DNA from: a bacterium UBA2219 | GTDB taxonomy: Bacteria; Desulfobacterota; Deferrimicrobia; Deferrimicrobiales; Deferrimicrobiaceae | Length of the DNA: 13,219 nucleotides | Assembly (NCBI GenBank): GCA_002327765.1 | Contig: DCUH01000026.1 | Location: 850 to 14,068, forward strand | Direction of reading: 5' to 3' | Part shown: piece after piece, positions 8,157 to 13,219 of the stretch | Layout of the letters: every line of letters starts with the position of its first letter | Position numbering within the stretch: the first letter of the stretch is position 1 | Made by a program: the position numbers and the translations under genes | The notes under the pieces: model-generated | What the model was told of the DNA's origin: nothing | Seen by the model: only the letters and a program-made list of their open reading frames with translations | Databases searched by the model: none

Positions 8157-8671
8157 CACCCCTCCCCCCGCAGGTAGCCCTTCGTGTACCCGACGTAGTT
8201 CGCCGCGACCCGCCGGTTCTCCTCCTCCGCTTCCGGCCCGAGGCCCTTCACGACCTTCCCGGGCACCCCCATCACCAGGGAACGCGGGGGGACGGTCATC
8301 CCGGGGGGGACCACCGCCCCCGCCGCGATCACGCTCCCCCGCCCGATCGTCGCCCCGTCGAGGACGACGCAGCCGATCCCGAGCAGGCAGAGGTCCCCGA
8401 TCGTGCAGCCGTGCGCCATGACGCCGTGGCCGAAGGTCACGTCGTCCCCCACGACGACGGACAGCCCTTTCCGCACGTGAAGCACGCACCCGTCCTGGAC
8501 GCTGGTCCGCCTCCCGATCCGGATCGGCTGGATGTCGCCCCGGATCACGGCGTTGAACCAGACGCCGGATTCCTCCCCGATCTCCACGTCCCCGACGATC
8601 CTCGCCCCCTCGGCGACGAAGACGGTGGGATGGAGGCGCGGAAAAACCCCTTCGTACGAAACCAGCTTCAC
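8156..8671 (-). CDS. Gamma-class carbonic anhydrase family protein (left-handed beta-helix)
   Basis: A 171-residue hexapeptide-repeat protein of the gamma carbonic anhydrase/YrdA/CaiE group. Repeats such as IVGDVEIGEES, IGDLCLLGIG and IGRGSVIAAGAVV form the trimeric left-handed beta-helix. The three zinc-ligand histidines are in place: H65 in CVLHV, H82 in TFGHG and H87 in MAHGC. The acidic loop of archaeal Cam is not evident, so actual CO2 hydration is unproven and some family members have other roles. The start GTG 8671-8669 is the only reasonable one, 10 bases behind the FmdB stop, with only a weak GGG upstream. It is coupled to the thioesterase gene downstream. Confidence 0.88.
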   Translation of the reverse strand: MKLVSYEGVFPRLHPTVFVAEGARIVGDVEIGEESGVWFNAVIRGDIQPIRIGRRTSVQDGCVLHVRKGLSVVVGDDVTFGHGVMAHGCTIGDLCLLGIGCVVLDGATIGRGSVIAAGAVVPPGMTVPPRSLVMGVPGKVVKGLGPEAEEENRRVAANYVGYTKGYLRGEG

Positions 8672-8681
8672 CGGGACCCGA

Positions 8682-8882
8682 TCAACCGCAGCAGCCCCGC
8701 CCGCCGCCGCCGCAGCATCCTCCCCCGCCGCCGCCGTCGCCGGCGATCCCGAAGAGCTCCTGCTTCTCCTCGCCGCTCCCGCATTTCGGGCACCGGGGAA
8801 CGAAGGACTCCTTTTCCTCGCTCGACAGGCGGACGTCGTACGCCTCGTCGCACGCCCTGCAAAAATAGCTGTACTTCGGCAT
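8682..8882 (-). CDS. FmdB-type zinc-ribbon protein with Gly/Cys-rich tail
   Basis: A 66-residue protein starting MPKYSYFCRACDEAYDV, with CRAC (8-11) and CPKC (about 31-34) as the zinc-binding pairs. This is the usual FmdB-family regulatory-protein domain, whose role is poorly defined. The tail is unusual: after the domain come six glycines, CC, four glycines, Arg-Gly and a final CCG. ATG 8882-8880 has GGGAGGG upstream at good spacing. It follows the Met-rich gene by 20 bases and precedes the carbonic-anhydrase-like gene by 10, so all are probably co-transcribed. Confidence 0.85.
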   Translation of the reverse strand: MPKYSYFCRACDEAYDVRLSSEEKESFVPRCPKCGSGEEKQELFGIAGDGGGGGGCCGGGGRGCCG

Positions 8883-8902
8883 CGCCCGTTCCCTCCCGTT
8901 TC

Positions 8903-9121
8903 CTACTGGCAGCCCTTGTGCCCCATCATCGTCGCCATCGCGGAGAACATGTTCCTCACGGGCCTGCCGCAATCCTGCGTGAACAGCCAGAACATCTCCT
9001 TGAGCTTGTCCTCGTTCCGCATCATATCCTGGCAGAAGGGGGGCATGATCCTGCGCAGGACCTCCATCCGTTCGGGCTCCGGCAGGGCAAGGAATTCCTT
9101 TTCGATCTCTTCCACTGTCAT
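8903..9121 (-). CDS. Met/Cys-rich 72-residue protein of unknown function
   Basis: Starts at ATG 9121-9119, six bases after GGAGGA, and ends at 8903. I do not recognise the family. The protein has an acidic amphipathic N-terminal half (VEEIEKEFLALPEPERMEV), then a region with ten Met in total over 72 residues and three Cys (in PPFCQDMM, TQDCGRP and the last GCQ). It closes with FSAMATMMGHKGCQ. No signal peptide or membrane segment is seen. It is the first gene of the minus operon and is transcribed divergently from an ArsR-type repressor gene. A soluble metal-binding or metal-responsive role is possible but is inference. Confidence 0.7.
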   Translation of the reverse strand: MTVEEIEKEFLALPEPERMEVLRRIMPPFCQDMMRNEDKLKEMFWLFTQDCGRPVRNMFSAMATMMGHKGCQ

Positions 9122-9179
9122 GACGTTCCTCCATTGGGTCGGCGCCCCCGGGTTCCCGGGAGCGGACGACCGGGCAAAG

Positions 9180-9208
9180 TGGATATTTTCAGGCCGGCCC
9201 GGTATGAT
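9180..9208 (+). promoter_or_regulatory. Plus-strand arsR promoter
   Basis: TGGATA at 9180-9185 (4 of 6 to the -35 consensus) is followed after 17 bases by TATGAT at 9203-9208 (5 of 6 to the -10 consensus). Transcription would start near 9215, about 28 bases before the arsR ATG. Confidence 0.5.
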
Positions 9209-9213
9209 GTCAA
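9185..9213 (-). promoter_or_regulatory. Minus-strand promoter of the Met-rich/FmdB/carbonic-anhydrase operon
   Basis: On the minus strand a perfect TTGACA -35 lies at 9213-9208, followed after 17 bases by GAAAAT at 9190-9185 (4 of 6 to the -10 consensus). The leader to the ATG at 9121 is roughly 55 bases and contains the GC palindrome CCCGGG-TT-CCCGGG (9147-9160). The -35 lies inside the plus-strand arsR promoter, so the two promoters overlap. Confidence 0.5.
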
Positions 9214-9231
9214 CACGCCGAATGACGATAT
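9204..9231. promoter_or_regulatory. Candidate ArsR operator (imperfect inverted repeat)
   Basis: ATGATGTCA (9204-9212) and TGACGATAT (9223-9231) are arms of an imperfect inverted repeat, with 6 of 9 bases pairing symmetrically and a 10-base centre. It overlaps the arsR -10 and the -35 of the divergent operon. The position suits autorepression and control of the opposite operon. Binding is inferred from position and partial symmetry only. Confidence 0.35.
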
Positions 9232-9242
9232 GAGGAAGTGAC

Positions 9243-9656
9243 ATGACCCTGCGCGCCTACGAAGACGTCATGAAAGCGGTCTCCGACCCCACCCGGGTCC
9301 GGATCCTCAAGATCCTCGAGGGCGGGGAGCTGTGCGTCTGCCAGGTCATCGCGGTCGTCGGCCTCGGGCAGTCCACGATCTCGAAGCACCTCTTCCTCCT
9401 TCGGGCCGCCGGCCTCATCAAGGACCGCAAGGACCGGAAATGGGTCCACTACTCCCTCGACGGGAAAAGCGGGAACCCCTACGCCGGGGAGATGCTCCGG
9501 ACCCTCCGGGAATGGCTCAACGACGACCCGGTCGTCGCCCGGGACCGGGAACGCACGGCGCTGGCGAGAGACACGGGGCCGGCCGCGATCTGCAAGCGGG
9601 GCATGACCCTCCCCCGCCGGGGCGGCAGGCGGTGCTGCTCCGCGGATGGCGCATAG
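9243..9656 (+). CDS. ArsR/SmtB-family metalloregulatory repressor
   Basis: A 137-residue winged-helix repressor. VSDPTRVRILKILEGGELCVC (residues 13-33, with one more base of context each side) carries the ELCVC metal-site motif with C31 and C33. The recognition helix is in GQSTISKHLFLLRAAGL (42-58) and the wing in KDRKDRKWVHYSLD. The C-terminal extension adds C117 (AICKRG) and a CC pair (C131, C132). ArsR proteins bind operator DNA and release it on binding As(III), Sb(III) or other thiophilic ions. C31/C33 suggest such a sensor, with a third thiol perhaps from the tail. ATG 9243 has GAGGAAG about five bases upstream. It is divergent from the Met-rich operon and convergent with the thioredoxin-like gene. 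Confidence 0.88.
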   Translation: MTLRAYEDVMKAVSDPTRVRILKILEGGELCVCQVIAVVGLGQSTISKHLFLLRAAGLIKDRKDRKWVHYSLDGKSGNPYAGEMLRTLREWLNDDPVVARDRERTALARDTGPAAICKRGMTLPRRGGRRCCSADGA

Positions 9657-9678
9657 GGAACAGCCGATCCGGTCCCCG

Positions 9679-9915
9679 TCAGCTCGTAAGGATTTGCCGG
9701 ATCTCCTCCGGGGACGGCACTTTCCCGGCCACTTTCACGACGCCGTCCACCGCGAGGGCGGGGGTCGTCATCACCCCGAACCGGATGATTTCTCCGATGT
9801 CCGTCACCTTCTCCAGCCTGTATTCCAGGCCGAGGGCTTTTGCCGCCTCCTCGGTCACATCCGCGAGCTTTTTGCACTTGGGACACCCGGTTCCCAGGAT
9901 CTGGATCAATTTCAT
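9679..9915 (-). CDS. Small thioredoxin-fold protein with CPKC motif (redox-active disulfide protein 2 / TM0996 type)
   Basis: A 78-residue single-domain thioredoxin-fold protein. It starts with strand MKLIQIL, then the redox motif GTGCPKCKKL (C11, C14), helix EEAAKALGL, the DIGEIIRFGVMTTPALAVDG segment with the cis-Pro TTP turn, and a last helix SPEEIRQIL. This matches the short archaeal/bacterial glutaredoxin-like family often found with ArsR regulators and permeases. No signal peptide is seen, so it is cytoplasmic. ATG 9915 has GGGGAGG seven bases upstream. It lies 38 bases behind the outer-membrane barrel gene on the same strand and may be the last gene of that operon. The arsR gene ends 22 bases away on the other strand. 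Confidence 0.85.
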   Translation of the reverse strand: MKLIQILGTGCPKCKKLADVTEEAAKALGLEYRLEKVTDIGEIIRFGVMTTPALAVDGVVKVAGKVPSPEEIRQILTS

Positions 9916-9953
9916 CGACCGCCTCCCCGCCGCCCTGTATTTTCTCCACTGAT

Positions 9954-11258
9954 TCAGAAATAATATCTCGCCCGGAATTCCACCTTCCAGTCGTTCGGCT
10001 TTTCCCCGAACTCGCTGTATCGATCCCCCTTGAGGAGGGAAGCCTTCAGCCTGAGATCGAGGTTCTTCACTCCGTCGTACTCGATTTCGGGGGAGAGGGA
10101 AAAGCTCCCGTCGTCCAGGTTGAGGATCCAGGTGATCGCCGGGGTCAGGTAGAGGATGTCGAAGGGCTCTTTCCGGCTCGCCCTGAAATAGAGGTAATCC
10201 CGCATGGGGTTCGGCCGGCCGTAATTCCCCGCCGCGACATTGCCCGCCTTCTGCAGGAGCATGCCGTTCCCGGTGGAAACATATGCGTCGCAGGCGTTGT
10301 CGACAAACGAGAAAAAAACGCTCATCTCGTTTTCAGAGTACCCGGTGCCGTTCCGGTAATATTCGAGAATGTACGTCGTATCCGTTTCCGTCAGATACCG
10401 GATCCCGGCCAGGTAACTCGTCGCGTCGCCCTCCGCCACGATCGCTTCCCCGCTTTCGGCCAGGTACCTCTTCCCGTGGTTCTTTATGAATGCGAACTCT
10501 CCGTGGATCTCAAGGTTCGTCCGGAGGTTCCGCGAGAAGTCCGCGCCGAACCGTCTCGGGCGGCTTGCCCCGCCGAGGAACATGAAATCGATGTCCGTGT
10601 CGTACAGCAGCAGATACAGCTTCGCCGCGAAATTCATGTGGCCGGTCCGGCCGAAGTCGTCGTTGACATCTTCGTACGCGGGCACGGCGACCGGCGTGAA
10701 GGAAACGGTCTTCAAGGGGCCTGAAAAGCTCCTGATGTAATCCGCCGAGGCGACGACGAACCCCTCCAGGTTCTGTCCCGGATCGTCCGGGTCCTTGGGC
10801 CGATCCACGAACGCCGCGGGATTCCATGCGTACCCCTTGCCCCACTTGAGCGTCTTCTTGCCGATGTCGACCGTCAGGGACGAGGTGGGCTTGATCGAAA
10901 GGAACCCCTCGTAGACGCTCGTCCTGGTATGGCCGCCGAGATAGGAATTCTGGTAATCCGTGTTCGTGCGGACGAACAGCCGGGCGATCCCCGCCTCCAG
11001 CGAACCCTCCAGCTGGAGCGCGGCGTTGTACTCCTCCAGAGCCGAGCCTTCCTCCCGATCGCAAAATTTCAACTTGTAGAGGGATGCGTCCCGGTCGAGC
11101 CCGTACAGCACCGGCCGGAATTCGGCGTAACCGCCGATGTGATACGGTTTCTTCTCGATCTCCGACTCGTCGAAGGCGTACTCTTCCGCGAAACCCGCGC
11201 ACGGCAAGCTCCCCAGCAACCAGAGGAAAACGAACAGGATGCCGGGGAGCGTCTTCAT
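9954..11258 (-). CDS. Outer-membrane beta-barrel protein
   Basis: A 434-residue exported protein. Residues 1-24 form a signal peptide ending near CAGFA-EE. The rest alternates short amphipathic strands with polar turns rich in Tyr, Phe, Asp and Gly, and ends in FRARYYF. A terminal Phe with alternating aromatics is the usual BAM recognition signature. No precise family is assigned; the GKKTLKWGKGYAWNPAAF segment resembles porin-like barrels. The start ATG 11258-11256 overlaps the stop of the LolA-like gene as ATGA, so the two are translationally coupled. Two Cys (in KFCDREEG and DNACDAY) are present in the mature chain. With the LolA-like protein and the ABC permease it probably forms the outer-membrane end of an export route. 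Confidence 0.85.
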   Translation of the reverse strand: MKTLPGILFVFLWLLGSLPCAGFAEEYAFDESEIEKKPYHIGGYAEFRPVLYGLDRDASLYKLKFCDREEGSALEEYNAALQLEGSLEAGIARLFVRTNTDYQNSYLGGHTRTSVYEGFLSIKPTSSLTVDIGKKTLKWGKGYAWNPAAFVDRPKDPDDPGQNLEGFVVASADYIRSFSGPLKTVSFTPVAVPAYEDVNDDFGRTGHMNFAAKLYLLLYDTDIDFMFLGGASRPRRFGADFSRNLRTNLEIHGEFAFIKNHGKRYLAESGEAIVAEGDATSYLAGIRYLTETDTTYILEYYRNGTGYSENEMSVFFSFVDNACDAYVSTGNGMLLQKAGNVAAGNYGRPNPMRDYLYFRASRKEPFDILYLTPAITWILNLDDGSFSLSPEIEYDGVKNLDLRLKASLLKGDRYSEFGEKPNDWKVEFRARYYF

Positions 11259-11983
11259 CTCAGCGATTCGATGTTCGGCAGGAAGGTCAGGGTGAACACC
11301 TCGTCCTTGAAGTCCTTCGCCTTCACCTTCGCGAAGATCATCACCGATTTGTATCCTTTATAGAGCGGGCTGTCGGTCTCGATCACCGCGGGCCGGACGA
11401 TGCCTCCCCCGAAGTCCTTGACGTCCTTGAAATAGATCGTCTTGATCAGCAGGCCCGCTTCCGTCAGGCACTCGATCTTCGTGGGGAGCTTCTTCCCCCT
11501 GTCGGCCCACAGCCGGAGCCGGTCGTACGCCACGGTCTTCGTTTTCGCCTTGAGGTGAAGAAGGTACTCGTTCCCCTGCTCCTCCACCTTCTCCACGTTG
11601 TACTCCGCGGCGTAATCGAGCTGCAGGATGTCCGAGTTGTTGAACACCCCCCCGACCACGGACTGCAGGCTCGTGATCCGGACCGGCTTCCCCACGTTGG
11701 GGATGTAAAGCCACATATTGTCGCCGAGCCGCAGGGTGCTCCTGCCCTTTTCGCTGGCGGGGGCGATGAACAGCGAGGCGACACGGTCCACCCCCTTCTT
11801 GACGGTGAAGAGCGTGAATTCCTTCCTGCGGCCGTCGGGCTCCACGTTGATGAGCTTGCGATACGACTCGTACGACTCGGGGCTAAGGTTCCGGTCCACC
11901 TGCCTCAGGAGCGCTTCCCCGTCGAGAGCATGGGCGGGGAACGCAAACAGCATCACAAGGACGACGGCGACGGCGTTGAGCAT
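11255..11983 (-). CDS. LolA-like outer membrane lipoprotein-sorting-type periplasmic protein
   Basis: A 242-residue protein with a signal peptide of about 20 residues ending at AHA. The mature part matches the LolA-like 'outer membrane lipoprotein-sorting protein' family: REEGRR-type strands represented here by DGRRKEFTLF, then KGRSTLRLGDNMWLYIPNVG, FNNSDILQLDY, YDRLRLWAD and KIECLTEAGLLIKTIYF. Such proteins have an open half-barrel that carries lipids or lipid-modified chains across the periplasm. No lipobox is present. ATG 11983 has an AGGGGGG tract upstream and lies nine bases behind the NifX-like gene; its stop overlaps the barrel gene. Its cargo is unknown. Confidence 0.87.
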   Translation of the reverse strand: MLNAVAVVLVMLFAFPAHALDGEALLRQVDRNLSPESYESYRKLINVEPDGRRKEFTLFTVKKGVDRVASLFIAPASEKGRSTLRLGDNMWLYIPNVGKPVRITSLQSVVGGVFNNSDILQLDYAAEYNVEKVEEQGNEYLLHLKAKTKTVAYDRLRLWADRGKKLPTKIECLTEAGLLIKTIYFKDVKDFGGGIVRPAVIETDSPLYKGYKSVMIFAKVKAKDFKDEVFTLTFLPNIESLR

Positions 11984-11992
11984 TCGGCCCCC

Positions 11993-12376
11993 CTATTTCG
12001 CAAGAGCCGTTTTCACGGCGTCGGTGGCGCTTCCCTGGAATGTCAGGTACCGCATCCCCCGCCCCTTCATCGCATCGATCATCCTGGGGCCGAACTCCCC
12101 GGCGACTACGGCCTTTACGCCCTTCCCGGCGAGAAGGTCGACCACTTGAGTACCGGCACCGCCCCGGACATCCTTGTGCGGGTTGGCCACCGCTTCGACC
12201 AACGTCCCCTTCCCATCGAACAGAAGGAAATACGGCGCGCGCGCGGCGACGCCGCTTACCCGGGACGACGGGTCTTTCCCTTCGGCGGCCACGCCGATGG
12301 ACGCCGATCCTGCGGCCAAGGCGGCCAAGGGAAAAGCAAGCAGCACCAAAACAAGCAAAGCGGCCGAACGTTTCAT
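11993..12376 (-). CDS. Secreted NifX/MTH1175-type (dinitrogenase iron-molybdenum cofactor-binding fold) protein
   Basis: A 127-residue protein. Residues 1-22 form a clear signal peptide (MKRSAALLVLVLLAFPLAALA). The rest covers a complete Nitro_FeMo-Co-type domain: IGVAAEGKDPSSRVSGVAARAP is the opening (27-48), YFLLFDGKGTLVE follows, then NPHKDVRGGAGTQVVDLL (65-82), VKAVVAGEFGP (87-97) and the closing ATDAVKTAL. Known members (NifX, NafY, NifB C-domain, MTH1175) are cytoplasmic and bind metal clusters or their precursors. The mature chain has no Cys and one His (H67), so cluster binding is uncertain. ATG 12376 has a near-perfect AAAGGAGGT site six bases upstream. It lies 39 bases behind the ABC permease gene and nine before the LolA-like gene. 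Confidence 0.82.
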   Translation of the reverse strand: MKRSAALLVLVLLAFPLAALAAGSASIGVAAEGKDPSSRVSGVAARAPYFLLFDGKGTLVEAVANPHKDVRGGAGTQVVDLLAGKGVKAVVAGEFGPRMIDAMKGRGMRYLTFQGSATDAVKTALAK

Positions 12377-12415
12377 GGCAGACCTCCTTTGTCCGTGTTC
12401 CGGTTGCAGGGCGCC

Positions 12416-13219
12416 CTATACATGCCGCAATGCCTTGATCGGCTCCATCCTCGACGCCTTGAAGGCAGGCTGGATGCTGGCGGCGACAGAAATGACGATG
12501 ACGATTGCAGACAGCAAGAGGACTTCGCCCGGGTCGATCTTGGCCTGCAGAACAAGGCCCTTCTGCCGACCGAAGTCGTAGGTTATCCCGGCCATGTTCA
12601 GAACGAACAGGACAATCGCGCCGACCACGTTTCCCAGGATCGCCCCCCCGATCCCGAGGCTCAATCCCTCCAGGACGAACAGGGAGAGGATCCGGCCGGG
12701 CAGCGTGCCGATCGCCGCGATGGTGCCGATCTCCCGGATCCGCTCGTAGACGGCCATGATCATCACGTTCATGATGCTGATCAGGACGATCGCGATCAGC
12801 ATGAGCTTGATGAAAAAGGTCATCAGATCGATCATCTGGGCAATGTTGAAGAAGGGTGAGAGTTTCTCCCAGGTGTGGAGCTCGAAGAGCGGTTTCCCCT
12901 CTTTGTTGACATCCCCGGCCAACAGGCCGTCGAACCGGGCCCCGAAGTCCGTCAGTTTCCCAAAGTCCTTGATCCGAACGGCGTACTCGCTCACCTGCTT
13001 GTCCTCCATCCGCAAGATTTCACGAGCGTCTTCCAGATGAATGTAGCCGTCCCGGCCGCCGGGACCGGTGGCGCTTTCCAGAATACCCGTGACCGTGAAC
13101 TGCTTGCCGTTTACGGAACCGTCGGCGTTGGTAGCCACGATAACGGCCATGTCTCCGGGCTTGACCTTCATCCCCCGGGCCAGCAGCTCCGGGATCAATA
13201 TGCCGCCCCGCTGGAGTTC
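12416..13219 (-). CDS. FtsX/MacB/LolC-type ABC transporter permease (partial, C-terminal part)
   Basis: The frame runs open from the right edge to TAG 12418-12416, showing about 267 C-terminal residues; the start is outside the window. It begins inside the MacB-type periplasmic domain (GGILIPELLARGMKVKPGD, then a beta-rich region). Three membrane segments follow: LMTFFIKLMLIAIVLISIMN, a second around LFVLEGLSLGIGGAILGNVV, and a third at VLLLSAIVIVISVAA. It ends with the cytoplasmic ASRMEPIKALRHV tail typical of the family. The coupling motif VYERIREIGTIAAIG, which contacts the ATPase, is intact. Such permeases drive periplasmic release or export using an ATPase, which is presumably encoded beyond the edge. 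Confidence 0.92.
   Translation of the reverse strand, partial: ELQRGGILIPELLARGMKVKPGDMAVIVATNADGSVNGKQFTVTGILESATGPGGRDGYIHLEDAREILRMEDKQVSEYAVRIKDFGKLTDFGARFDGLLAGDVNKEGKPLFELHTWEKLSPFFNIAQMIDLMTFFIKLMLIAIVLISIMNVMIMAVYERIREIGTIAAIGTLPGRILSLFVLEGLSLGIGGAILGNVVGAIVLFVLNMAGITYDFGRQKGLVLQAKIDPGEVLLLSAIVIVISVAASIQPAFKASRMEPIKALRHV

Noticed and set aside
8690..8745. CCGCCG-rich stretch that looks like a simple repeat
   Set aside because: It is the coding sequence for the Gly/Cys tail of the FmdB-like protein; not an independent repeat element.
9656..9676. Inverted repeat GGGAAC/GGTCCC between arsR and the thioredoxin-like gene as a terminator
   Set aside because: The stem has a mismatch and no T-tract follows on either strand; not listed as a feature.
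11194..11208. Cysteine near the end of the barrel protein's signal peptide as a lipoprotein lipobox
   Set aside because: The residues before the Cys are SLP; proline at -1 does not fit a lipobox, and a normal cleavage site follows at GFA-EE.

Overview
The window is a dense, very GC-rich stretch of a Gram-negative bacterial chromosome. Outer-membrane proteins with signal peptides, a TolC-type channel and a LolA-like protein show the two-membrane envelope. Formate-dehydrogenase maturation genes (FdhD/MobA) suggest anaerobic or facultative metabolism. The overall gene style fits a deltaproteobacterium/Desulfobacterota-like organism, but that placement is inference, because no rRNA or other phylogenetic marker is present. 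No tRNA, rRNA, CRISPR array, insertion sequence or prophage gene was seen.

Region 1 (1-4079). The end of a receiver domain, probably of a hybrid sensor kinase, enters on the plus strand. Three bases after its stop ends a convergent minus-strand operon of five tightly packed genes, in transcription order: an FdhD-MobA fusion (molybdenum-enzyme maturation), a DUF3467 protein, N-carbamoylputrescine amidase, agmatine deiminase and a 42-residue zinc ribbon. The two polyamine enzymes together convert agmatine to putrescine. Two of the junctions are 4-base GTGA stop/start overlaps. The fusion gene appears to start leaderless, from an extended -10 promoter.

Region 2 (4144-7717). On the plus strand lie an EpmA-like elongation factor P lysyl-ligase, a fosmidomycin-resistance-type MFS exporter coupled to it by another GTGA overlap, and a TolC-family outer-membrane protein with its own promoter.

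Region 3 (7718-9656). A minus-strand operon encodes a Met/Cys-rich 72-residue protein of unknown function, an FmdB-type zinc ribbon with a Gly/Cys tail, a gamma-class carbonic anhydrase-like protein and a PaaI-type hotdog thioesterase. It ends at a likely bidirectional terminator shared with tolC. It diverges from an ArsR/SmtB repressor gene, and the two promoters physically overlap around an imperfect inverted repeat, so the repressor may control both directions.

Region 4 (9679-13219). A minus-strand gene set enters from beyond the right edge: an FtsX/MacB-type ABC permease (partial), a secreted NifX/MTH1175-type protein, a LolA-like lipoprotein-sorting-type protein, an outer-membrane beta-barrel, and a small thioredoxin-fold protein with a CPKC motif. 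An inner-membrane permease, a periplasmic carrier fold and an outer-membrane barrel together look like one trans-envelope system. The periplasmic metal-cluster-binding fold inside it is the most unusual part of the window.
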